Positions 1 to 5,613 of a DNA stretch of 5,613 nt are shown here, one piece after another. Source of the stretch: Nanobdellota archaeon (GTDB lineage: Archaea > Nanobdellota > Nanobdellia > Pacearchaeales > GW2011-AR1); assembly GCA_018901675.1 (NCBI GenBank), contig JAHIEH010000089.1, positions 1-5,613 on the forward strand, given 5' to 3'. Numbering within the stretch: the first letter of the stretch is position 1; each line of letters begins with the position of its first letter. The notes under the pieces were generated by a model. That model had not been told where the DNA came from. It searched no databases and saw only the letters and a program-made list of their open reading frames with translations. The translations under genes and the position numbers were made by a program.

Positions 1-39
1 ATAGCAAGTTTAAATAAAATGTTAAAAATAAAAAAATGA
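1..39 (+). CDS. C-terminal end of an upstream gene (partial), function unknown
   Basis: Frame 1 is open from the left edge and reads IASLNKMLKIKK before a TGA at 37-39. The other two plus-strand frames are closed by stops within the first 20 bases (TAG at 2-4, TAA at 15-17). The TGA overlaps the ATG of the following glycosyltransferase in an ATGA junction, the usual arrangement for translationally coupled genes in one operon. The short lysine-rich tail gives no clue to function; an upstream gene of the same glycan locus is the simplest guess. Twelve open codons can occur by chance in AT-rich DNA, so the call rests mainly on the overlap. Confidence 0.5.
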   Translation: MASLNKMLKIKK

Positions 40-1025
40 AAACCAAAACCAATGATTTACCAACAATAAGCATTGTTATGCCTGTTTTTAATGAGGAAAA
101 AAAGATAGAAGCCTGCCTGAAAAGCATAAGAGAACAGGATTACCCGCAAGAGAAAATAGAAATTGTTTTTGTGGATGATGACTCCACAGACAAAAGCGTT
201 GAAACTGCTAGAAAATATAAAATCAAGCTGGTGAGAAATGGAAAGCATGATTATGACATAGGAAAATCTCTGGGTATAGAAAATTCCAAAGGAGAGTGTA
301 TTATGTTTTTAGATGGAGATAATATACTAACAAGAAAGGATTGGATTTGCAGAATAATAGAGCCTTTATTGAAAGAAAAAAGTGTAATTGGCGCTGGCCC
401 TGTTTGGTTTAAATACAACAAAAATGATGCTTTTTTTGACAGGTATGCCACACTTTTTGGGATTACAGACCCTTTAACAATTTATTTAAAAAAAAGAGAT
501 AGGTTAATGCTTTGGGAGAAAAAATGGAAAGTGACTCCTGCAGAAGATAAAGGAGATTATTTTCTTACTGAATTCACAAAGAAAAACATGCCTACAATCG
601 GTTCAGTTGGTTTTACAATTAAGAAAGAATATCTTTTAAAAACAAATTACCAGCCTGCATTTTCTCATTTAGACTGTGTGCAGGATTTAATTTTACAAGG
701 ATATAACAAATATGCTATGGTGAAATTAGACATTATCCACTTGCATTCAAGTTCATTTAAAGATTTTCTTGGGAAGTTAAAAAGGAATCTGAATATTTTT
801 ACGAGAGATTATGGAAAAAGAAGATACAAGTGGGAATCCACTCTTGGAGAAAAAGCCCTTGCTGCTTTGGCAATGGCAACTTTTATAGTTCCTTTTTATC
901 ACAGCATGAGAGGTTATATAAAAATTAGGGATATAGCTTGGTTTGCGCATCCATTTGTGTGCTTTGCGGTGATTGTTACTTATGTGAAGATGTTATTGAT
1001 GTGGAAAATTGGATTAAGAAAGTAG
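36..1025 (+). CDS. Family 2 glycosyltransferase with C-terminal membrane segments
   Basis: This is a GT-A fold glycosyltransferase of family GT2, which transfers a sugar from a nucleotide-sugar donor, probably on the cytoplasmic face of the membrane during surface glycan or glycolipid assembly. The N-terminus has the family start (ISIVMPVFNEE, about residues 11-21), the VDDDS nucleotide-binding strand (46-50) and the metal-binding DGD (93-95). A later HLDCVQD segment (211-217) sits where the catalytic acidic residue is usually found, followed by an HLHSSSF stretch (235-241). From about residue 272 the protein is hydrophobic, with probably two membrane segments that anchor it. The 329-residue length is normal for the family. 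No Shine-Dalgarno precedes the ATG; the ATGA overlap with the preceding frame suggests coupled translation. Donor and acceptor cannot be inferred from sequence. Confidence 0.9.
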   Translation: MKTKTNDLPTISIVMPVFNEEKKIEACLKSIREQDYPQEKIEIVFVDDDSTDKSVETARKYKIKLVRNGKHDYDIGKSLGIENSKGECIMFLDGDNILTRKDWICRIIEPLLKEKSVIGAGPVWFKYNKNDAFFDRYATLFGITDPLTIYLKKRDRLMLWEKKWKVTPAEDKGDYFLTEFTKKNMPTIGSVGFTIKKEYLLKTNYQPAFSHLDCVQDLILQGYNKYAMVKLDIIHLHSSSFKDFLGKLKRNLNIFTRDYGKRRYKWESTLGEKALAALAMATFIVPFYHSMRGYIKIRDIAWFAHPFVCFAVIVTYVKMLLMWKIGLRK

Positions 1026-1041
1026 GCGATAAAACTTAATT

Positions 1042-2580
1042 CTACTTGATAATTACTCTTGGTTTTTCAAGTTCAGAGTAGTTCATCTCATAAATTACCA
1101 AAAAAGGCTGAGGAGTCCCACTTATAACCCCCTGATAAACTTTTACAGGAGTGACTGCATAAGAATATTTTTGCGGCCAGCCGATTAACCATGGTGAATG
1201 AGGTTCAAAAATAGAAAGAACCATATATTTTGGCTTGTTTTTTAGCAGGAGAGAAGTAAAATCACTCTCATTTTTTTCAGTAGTGTAAAGCATGTCAAAA
1301 GTGAATGTTTCCCTATCGCTGTAATATGCTGTTTGGGGCCAGCTTCTTGAAAAAACTTTGTCTGTAGAATTGGAATTTTCCTTAATCCATAAACCAGCAT
1401 TCTTAACAGGGGCATAGCTCTCAAGTTTCTCCTTTATCAGTATATCATTATGTTTAAGCTGAAAATATGCGCCTAAAACAAGAATCAAGACCAACAAAAC
1501 AACAGCAATGGTTTTTCCAAGATTCTTGTTTATAAAACCCATGAAAAGTAAAATTCCTTTTGCAGAAAGAACAAAAATTCCTAAAGACATTATCATCAAC
1601 CACCTATTTTCCCCTGCTCTCAGCATAAATATTGAAAATATTAATATAAACAAGATAGAAATTAGCATTAGAAGATCGTTTTGGTAATTCTTTTCTCCCT
1701 TAGCCAATTTATCAATAGACAAAGCAAGGGGAATCAGAGTTAAAAGCCCTGCCAAAAAGAAGATAAAAAAAATTAATTCGGGGTAATCATAAACAAACTG
1801 GAGCATCCACCACCCATAACCCTGAATAGAAGTATTTGGCCCAGTGTATGCACTAGTAAATGCAAATGCATTGCCATGATATGCTTGAGACCAAATTAGA
1901 TAGGGGGAAAGAGTGAGTAAAAAAACAGGAATCATAATCCATAATTGTTTTTTCTTTAAAAATCTAAATTGTTCTGTCACAAATAGGAATAAAGCAATAA
2001 TTATTGCATAATAAATTCCTGTCGGTCTTATTAGAAAGCTTAAGGCAATAAAAAATGCAGACAGATAAACAAGCTTGTTATTTTTGCCTGAAACATAACC
2101 TTTCCAAAAAAAGAAGAAAGCTAAAAGCCCGAATAAAAAGCCCAACTCATCATTCATTACTCTTTCTGTGTAGAATATATGAATCCAGCATACAGCGGTT
2201 ATAAAAGAAGTTATAAGCGCAATTTTTTCATTATAAATCTCTTTAACAAAAAGATAAGTGGTGAATACTACTAAAACAGACGGCATCAGGACTAAAATGA
2301 ATTTGATAGATAACTCTCCTAAGCCTAATCTATAGACAAGAGACGCCAAAAATGGGAATAACATCGTTCTCTGCGGAGATATTTCCCATGGAAAATGAAA
2401 AGCAAGAGCTTTTGCACTTGCCATATATTCTGCTTCATCCCACCATAAAGTCTGGTCTTTAGTAAGAATAAAATAATATAAGCGAATTGCAAATGCCAAA
2501 ATAAGAATGCCTAAAAGATAAAGATTATTTTTGTTGTTCAGCCATTTCTTTAACTTCTCTTTTGTTTCCTCTTTAACCAT
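1042..2580 (-). CDS. GT-C / GT39-type integral membrane glycosyltransferase
   Basis: A 512-residue polytopic membrane protein of the dolichyl-phosphate-mannose mannosyltransferase/ArnT-like superfamily. Such enzymes use a lipid-phosphate-linked sugar and act on the outer face of the cytoplasmic membrane. After a lysine-rich cytoplasmic N-terminus (1-18) comes a first membrane helix (about 20-40). The loop after it carries WWDEAEY (46-52), whose D48/E49 match the catalytic acidic pair of this superfamily. A second-loop TERVMND (138-144) and an ENRWLMIM segment (324-331), the equivalent of the conserved arginine before a late helix, also fit. About ten or more hydrophobic segments run to residue 372, followed by a soluble, probably external C-terminal domain (about 373-512). 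The start is ATG at 2580 with no recognisable Shine-Dalgarno. The gene converges on the GT2 gene. The transferred sugar and acceptor (protein or lipid) are unknown. Confidence 0.85.
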   Translation of the reverse strand: MVKEETKEKLKKWLNNKNNLYLLGILILAFAIRLYYFILTKDQTLWWDEAEYMASAKALAFHFPWEISPQRTMLFPFLASLVYRLGLGELSIKFILVLMPSVLVVFTTYLFVKEIYNEKIALITSFITAVCWIHIFYTERVMNDELGFLFGLLAFFFFWKGYVSGKNNKLVYLSAFFIALSFLIRPTGIYYAIIIALFLFVTEQFRFLKKKQLWIMIPVFLLTLSPYLIWSQAYHGNAFAFTSAYTGPNTSIQGYGWWMLQFVYDYPELIFFIFFLAGLLTLIPLALSIDKLAKGEKNYQNDLLMLISILFILIFSIFMLRAGENRWLMIMSLGIFVLSAKGILLFMGFINKNLGKTIAVVLLVLILVLGAYFQLKHNDILIKEKLESYAPVKNAGLWIKENSNSTDKVFSRSWPQTAYYSDRETFTFDMLYTTEKNESDFTSLLLKNKPKYMVLSIFEPHSPWLIGWPQKYSYAVTPVKVYQGVISGTPQPFLVIYEMNYSELEKPRVIIK

Positions 2581-2600
2581 AGAAAATAATCGCTAAGTGG

Positions 2601-2610
2601 GTTTTTATTT
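2601..2610 (-). promoter_or_regulatory. Possible archaeal TATA box for the GT39-type gene
   Basis: On the minus strand AAATAAAAAC is centred about 25 bases upstream of the ATG at 2580. If it acts as an archaeal TATA box, transcription would begin at or next to the start codon, giving a leaderless mRNA, which fits the absence of a Shine-Dalgarno. The whole 91-bp spacer (2581-2671) is A/T-rich, so chance is a serious alternative, as is read-through from the fusion gene. Confidence 0.3.
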
Positions 2611-2671
2611 GTTTTTGTTATTATGATTCATTGTTTTAGTATCACTTGTATTATTTGACGTAAATCAAGCC

Positions 2672-4645
2672 TCAAACATGCGGCAGCTTCTGGATAATTA
2701 AATTATACAAAGAAGGAATAAGCTCCTGATGCTTGCCGATAATCATAAACCCTTTTCCTCCCAATGCTTTTGGCGGCCTTTCCACAATATTAACTCTGGG
2801 CCGGTAATGGTTAATCATATCTAAATTTGCAGTTGTTATGTCTTTCACATCATATCCCAGATTTCTTACTATGGTTATTGCTTTCAAAAAAACTTCAGGA
2901 AGAACAACAGCAGAGCCGATGTTGATTATTGTCCCAAGGTTTGTTAAAGAAGATACAAATTTTTTAAAGTCAGTATAAGATGCTTTTCCTAATGCAGCTC
3001 CATCGCAAACAGGATGCTGATGGATTATGTCTGTCCCTATTGCAACATGAACGGTTGCAGGGATTTTTAATTGATAGGCATTGTAAAGAATGCTGTATTC
3101 TTTATTAGGAAAATTTAAATCAGAGATTTTTTTTCCTATTGAATACCCGTATCCAAATCCTTTTTCAGCTCCTTCTATTATTGCTGTGTTCATGAATCTG
3201 CCAGTTTCATCTGCCATTCCAAAGGTGCCGTTTGCAATTCCTGCTTCAACATCCTCGCTTGTTTCACCGGCTATAGCGATTTCAAAGTCATGAATAGAAG
3301 TAGCGCCATTCATTGCGATGTGATTTATAACTCCTTTTTTCATTAAGTCTATTAAATAAGGACTCATCCCGGTTTTAATTACATGACCCCCAATCATTAC
3401 TGCCACTTTTCTGTTATTTTTGACTGATTCTACCACTCTTTCTGCAAGCTCTTCTAAATCTTTATTTGGAAAAATTTCTATTTTGTTTTCAATCTTAGGA
3501 AATTGGGTTATACTCTCTTTGTTTAAGATTCTATCTTTTATCGGATAAGTTTTTATTTTGCTAAAATCAACAATATTGAAATTTTCTGCTTGCTTAATAA
3601 ATTCAGCAGCATCAAGTAAGTCTTTTGCTGTATAATCTGGGAGAATATTAAAATTCCCGTCTCTTCCAGCATAACCTGTCTGCACAAGTATTGTTTTTGT
3701 GCCTGCATTTTTTCCTGCCAAAATATCCTCTGTTTTGTCCCCTATCATAAAACTTTTGGACACATCTATGTTCAAGTCTTTTTTTGCTCTTTCAAAAAGC
3801 GCGGTTTTTGGCTTTCTGCAATCGCAGTTTTCGCTTAGAGAGTGGGGGCAAAAATAAATCTTGTCAATCTTTATTCCCTCTTTTGAAACCTGCCGGAACA
3901 TTTCGCTGTTAACTTTAAAAAAATCCTCTTTTGTAAAATAGCCTAATCCTATGCCTCCTTGGTTAGTTATTATTACGAGCTTGTAATTCATATCCTTAAG
4001 TTTTTTTAGAGCTTCTGCAACATTTGGCAATAGCTTAAATTTTTCCGGTTCATGAAGAAAATGAACTTCTTCGTTAATCACTCCATCTCTGTCAAGAAAA
4101 ACAGCAAAAGATTTCTTTTGAGGAGGATTATCTAAAGAAACTGCGCTGGCTTCTGAATTTTTTTTAGAAAGAATGGATATTTTTTCTATAATACTGGAAG
4201 TGGAAATTTGCTCTTTAACTGGAATTAACACAACTCTGCCATTCCATGGCTCTAAATAAACCGCAGAAGTAAGTTCTTCTTCTTTGTAATCTCCTGCTTT
4301 AATATAAAGATGAGGTTTAAGAGATTCTAAGTTATCTTTGTTTTTTCTTTCATCGAAAAGAAAAGCATAATCAACAAACTCGAGAGAAGAAATCAGATTT
4401 ACTCTTGCGGATTCAGGAATTATAGGCCTTTCATCTCCTTTGTAGCTTTTAACAGATATATCAGAATTTACACCAACTATAAGACAGTCACACTGCGCTT
4501 TTGCTTTTTGTAGATAATCCACATGCCCTGCGTGAAGAATATCAAATGCTCCTGAAGTAAAACCTATAATTTTTCCTTGTGTTCTTAAATCAAGAGATAT
4601 TTTTGAGAGCTCTTCTCTGCTTTTTATTTTTCTTTCAAAGTCCAT
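2672..4645 (-). CDS. Three-domain fusion: RfaE2-type nucleotidyltransferase, GmhB-type HAD phosphatase, DHS-like domain
   Basis: A 657-residue predicted cytoplasmic protein (numbering from ATG at 4645). Residues 6-158 are an RfaE2/HldE C-terminal-type nucleotidyltransferase, which links NMP to a sugar 1-phosphate: HAGH at 38-41, KAGDY at 116-120 (usually GGDY), and QISTSSII at 146-153. After a polar linker, residues 179-333 resemble D-glycero-D-manno-heptose 1,7-bisphosphate phosphatase (GmhB): DRDG with nucleophile D185 and acid D187, ITNQGG near 226-231, zinc ligands C266/H268/C274/C276, and GDKTED with D303/D307. Residues about 358-657 look like a full deoxyhypusine-synthase-like protein of unknown function: GGHVIKTG (419-426), HDFE (452-455), GTDIIHQHP (537-545), NIGSAVVLPEVFLKA (575-589). 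The first two domains imply activated-heptose synthesis; no sugar kinase is fused or nearby. A TTG at 4651 is in frame but would abut the AAGG ribosome-binding motif, so ATG at 4645 is preferred. Nucleotide and anomer specificity are not readable. Confidence 0.88.
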   Translation of the reverse strand: MDFERKIKSREELSKISLDLRTQGKIIGFTSGAFDILHAGHVDYLQKAKAQCDCLIVGVNSDISVKSYKGDERPIIPESARVNLISSLEFVDYAFLFDERKNKDNLESLKPHLYIKAGDYKEEELTSAVYLEPWNGRVVLIPVKEQISTSSIIEKISILSKKNSEASAVSLDNPPQKKSFAVFLDRDGVINEEVHFLHEPEKFKLLPNVAEALKKLKDMNYKLVIITNQGGIGLGYFTKEDFFKVNSEMFRQVSKEGIKIDKIYFCPHSLSENCDCRKPKTALFERAKKDLNIDVSKSFMIGDKTEDILAGKNAGTKTILVQTGYAGRDGNFNILPDYTAKDLLDAAEFIKQAENFNIVDFSKIKTYPIKDRILNKESITQFPKIENKIEIFPNKDLEELAERVVESVKNNRKVAVMIGGHVIKTGMSPYLIDLMKKGVINHIAMNGATSIHDFEIAIAGETSEDVEAGIANGTFGMADETGRFMNTAIIEGAEKGFGYGYSIGKKISDLNFPNKEYSILYNAYQLKIPATVHVAIGTDIIHQHPVCDGAALGKASYTDFKKFVSSLTNLGTIINIGSAVVLPEVFLKAITIVRNLGYDVKDITTANLDMINHYRPRVNIVERPPKALGGKGFMIIGKHQELIPSLYNLIIQKLPHV

Positions 4646-4655
4646 TATCAACCTT
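4646..4655 (-). promoter_or_regulatory. Ribosome-binding site that favours ATG at 4645
   Basis: On the minus strand AAGGTTGATA directly precedes the ATG. AAGG (4655-4652) is a partial Shine-Dalgarno six bases before the ATG, a normal spacing. With the alternative TTG start at 4651 the same motif would touch the start codon, which argues for the ATG. Confidence 0.45.
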
Positions 4656-4680
4656 AGGGGTAAAAAACAAACATTTTAAG

Positions 4681-4690
4681 CTTTTTTATA
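4681..4690 (-). promoter_or_regulatory. Candidate archaeal TATA box for the fusion gene
   Basis: TATAAAAAAG on the minus strand is centred about 41 bases before the ATG at 4645. An archaeal start site about 26 bases downstream would fall near 4660, giving a leader of about 15 bases that includes the AAGG motif. The geometry is good, but the region is A/T-rich and a bacterial host would read it differently. Confidence 0.4.
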
Positions 4691-4729
4691 CTCTACTGAG
4701 ATAAAATAGTTATTAGAGATATACCTATG

Positions 4730-4772
4730 TCAAGAACCATACAATAAATTGTATGGCGTGTCTGGTTCTTGA
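4730..4772. repeat. Nested hairpin A
   Basis: TCAAGAACCA (4730-4739) is the exact reverse complement of TGGTTCTTGA (4763-4772). Nested inside, CCATACAAT (4737-4745) is the exact reverse complement of ATTGTATGG (4748-4756) with two bases between. The CCA at 4737-4739 can pair with either TGG, so the helix is either 7+9 bp with a one-sided 9-base bulge, or 10+6 bp. There is no T-tract directly after it on either strand, so it is not a standard intrinsic terminator. Confidence 0.8.
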
Positions 4773-4784
4773 GCATGCTCAAGA
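4767..4784. repeat. Central 18-bp perfect palindrome
   Basis: TCTTGAGCATGCTCAAGA is a perfect palindrome with no spacer. It shares its left arm with hairpin A and its right arm with hairpin B, so it cannot form together with those helices. It could be a dimeric protein-binding site or the junction between two hairpin units. Confidence 0.75.
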
Positions 4785-4842
4785 TTTATTTTTGCTTTCT
4801 CACGAACTAAAGTAGGGAGTTTACGCAAAAAATAAATCTTGA
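4779..4842. repeat. Long hairpin B
   Basis: TCAAGATTTATTTTTGC (4779-4795) pairs with GCAAAAAATAAATCTTGA (4825-4842), about 17 bp with one bulged A because the A-run has six bases and the T-run five. The 29-base loop includes a small AACT (4805-4808)/AGTT (4818-4821) inverted repeat. It lies shortly after the HD gene's stop codon on that gene's strand, so it could affect 3'-end formation or mRNA stability. Confidence 0.75.
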
Positions 4843-4845
4843 CAT

Positions 4846-4863
4846 ATTAAAGTGTACTTTAAT
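4846..4863. repeat. Short A/T-rich inverted repeat next to the HD gene stop
   Basis: ATTAAAGT (4846-4853) and ACTTTAAT (4856-4863) are exact reverse complements with a two-base centre. It abuts the right end of the 121-bp element and ends ten bases before the HD gene's stop codon. It could be a weak transcription-end structure, an operator-like site, or a palindromic insertion target. Low sequence complexity makes chance possible. Confidence 0.5.
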
Positions 4864-4872
4864 TTAGTTTAA

Positions 4873-5613
4873 TTATCTGGAGGCGAGGTTAATTAAAGAG
4901 TTTACATCTGTAGAATATCCTTTTTCAAACAGATTGGCAAATTCTAGAGTGGTTCTTATTTCAGAAAGGTTTTCTAACTCCTTTGCTCTTCTTTTAAATA
5001 GTTCACCGACTATCTTTCTTCCTGTTCTTGTATATGGCTCATCATATCTTCCTCCTTCATTATAACCTGCTCTATCTGGTTCGAGAGGAAAAAGAGTTGT
5101 ATCCCACTCTTCAGGAAGATCTTCTTTATTTTTATAAAAAAAAGCCAGACGAAATTTTAAAAATTCTTCTGGAGAGAGTTGAACCCCAAATTTCTCAGCT
5201 TTTTTTAAATACTTCTCATCTGAAAGATAGGCGGCTAAATCCTTATAAAAACTACCTGCCATCATAATAAAAGTTCTATCTGCACATCTTAATGCTTTTG
5301 CCTCTTCACCACCTTTTAAAGGCATTCCTAGATAAGGGTTATCATGGGTGGCCACAATTTCAGATAATTCCGCAATTCTCTCTTTAGAAATACCCAATTT
5401 ACCCAAAGCTTTATATTGACTTAACCACTCTGTTAAGAGATCAGCCCCAAGTTCCATGTGCTTTTTTCTCTTATCTACATTTTCCCAATCTGCACCTTTT
5501 GTTGTTTTTGCAATTTCCATTAAAGAATTTCCTATATCGTGCATTTGAGCAACAAAAACTAAGTCTCTGGAGTAATTATCATACTTGCATATTGAAATCA
5601 TAGATAAAGGTAC
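4873..5613 (-). CDS. HD-superfamily metal-dependent hydrolase, N-terminus beyond the window
   Basis: A predicted HD-domain phosphohydrolase, a family that cleaves phosphate esters of nucleotides or related compounds using metal held by His and Asp. Numbered from the internal ATG at 5601, the hallmark AQMHDIGNS has H21/D22. More likely ligands follow at H48 (KRKKHMELG), H86/D87 (ATHDNP) and D108 (RCADRTF), an H-HD-H-H-D-like spacing. The stretch before the HD pair resembles the second helix of the fold, so the first metal-binding histidine should lie upstream. The frame is open through VPLS to the right edge, so the ATG at 5601 is probably internal and the gene is cut by the window. Downstream of the core are YKNKEDLPEEWDTTLFP (156-172) and a charged C-terminal region. 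Substrate unknown; no functional link to the sugar genes is visible. Confidence 0.8.
   Translation of the reverse strand, partial: VPLSMISICKYDNYSRDLVFVAQMHDIGNSLMEIAKTTKGADWENVDKRKKHMELGADLLTEWLSQYKALGKLGISKERIAELSEIVATHDNPYLGMPLKGGEEAKALRCADRTFIMMAGSFYKDLAAYLSDEKYLKKAEKFGVQLSPEEFLKFRLAFFYKNKEDLPEEWDTTLFPLEPDRAGYNEGGRYDEPYTRTGRKIVGELFKRRAKELENLSEIRTTLEFANLFEKGYSTDVNSLINLASR

Larger units (their letters stand above)
4726..4846. repeat. Palindromic intergenic element with 10-bp terminal inverted repeats; possible MITE
   Basis: The 121-bp segment begins TATGTCAAGA (4726-4735) and ends TCTTGACATA (4837-4846), a perfect 10-bp inverted repeat. The match stops abruptly on both sides, so these look like true element ends. 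Each end carries the dinucleotide TA, as expected if a TA target was duplicated (the IS630/Tc1-mariner pattern). The interior holds two long imperfect hairpins and a central 18-bp perfect palindrome, with TCAAGA/TCTTGA at 4730, 4767, 4779 and 4837 in alternating orientation. There is no room for a transposase. It fills most of the 221-bp gap between the HD gene and the fusion gene. Alternatives are a structured regulatory or termination region, or a palindrome-rich derivative of an IS200/IS605-type element. A single copy cannot prove mobility. Confidence 0.5.

Noticed and set aside
9..19. TTTAAATAAAA as a TATA box for the GT2 gene
   Set aside because: The distance would suit a leaderless start, but the stretch lies in the apparent C-terminal codons of the upstream gene, and the ATGA overlap points to operon transcription instead.
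57..451. Two open frames (63 and 66 codons) on the minus strand inside the GT2 gene
   Set aside because: They lie fully antisense to a well-supported gene, have no recognisable motifs, and reflect the base composition of the coding strand.
1242..1424. A 60-codon minus-strand frame within the GT39-type gene
   Set aside because: Same strand but a different frame from a clear gene; no motif or start signal, so an out-of-frame shadow.
2654..2667. TTGACGTAAATCAA as a hairpin or terminator after the fusion gene
   Set aside because: The arms pair for only four bases and no T-tract follows on the minus strand.
3090..3293. A 67-codon plus-strand frame opposite the DHS-like domain
   Set aside because: Antisense to a conserved domain, low-information sequence, no ribosome-binding site.
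4652..4872. A structured RNA gene, riboswitch or CRISPR-like array in the intergenic region
   Set aside because: No tRNA-like cloverleaf, no recognised aptamer core, and the repeated blocks alternate in orientation with unequal spacing, unlike CRISPR repeats. Inverted-repeat element is the simpler reading.
5028..5267. A 79-codon plus-strand frame opposite the HD gene
   Set aside because: Antisense to a gene with clear HD motifs; the acidic/leucine-rich look comes from the complementary strand.

Overview
This is an AT-rich 5.6 kb window with four recognisable protein genes, the tail of a fifth, and one structured intergenic region. Arginine is often AGA and isoleucine often ATA. Several genes lack a clear Shine-Dalgarno site, and A/T-rich TATA-like boxes lie at plausible archaeal distances from two starts. 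Together with the archaeal-looking surface-glycan gene mix, this leans towards an uncultivated archaeon of the DPANN type (for example a Woesearchaeota-like lineage). An AT-rich bacterium is not excluded, and no marker gene here settles the point.

Layout. On the plus strand, the last 12 codons of an upstream gene (1-39) overlap by ATGA with a family 2 glycosyltransferase (36-1025). It converges, with a 16-bp gap, on a minus-strand multi-membrane GT-C/GT39-type glycosyltransferase (1042-2580). Upstream of that, also on the minus strand, is a large three-domain protein (2672-4645) that joins an RfaE2/HldE-type nucleotidyltransferase, a GmhB-type HAD phosphatase and a full-length deoxyhypusine-synthase-like domain. 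A 221-bp gene-free stretch (4652-4872) then holds a 121-bp element bounded by 10-bp inverted repeats and packed with nested palindromes. The window ends inside an HD-superfamily hydrolase (4873-5613), whose N-terminus lies beyond the right edge.

How they fit together. The two glycosyltransferases and the fusion protein suggest a locus for making and attaching surface sugars. The fusion protein would carry out late steps of nucleotide-activated heptose (or similar sugar) synthesis, dephosphorylation and nucleotidylation. GT2 and GT39 would build glycans or transfer them at the membrane. The required sugar kinase and sedoheptulose-7-phosphate isomerase are not in the window. The HD protein has no evident link and is separated by the palindromic element.

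Most notable are the three-domain fusion, which ties an uncharacterised DHS-like family to activated-heptose synthesis, and the palindromic element, whose four alternating TCAAGA/TCTTGA blocks allow two mutually exclusive folds.
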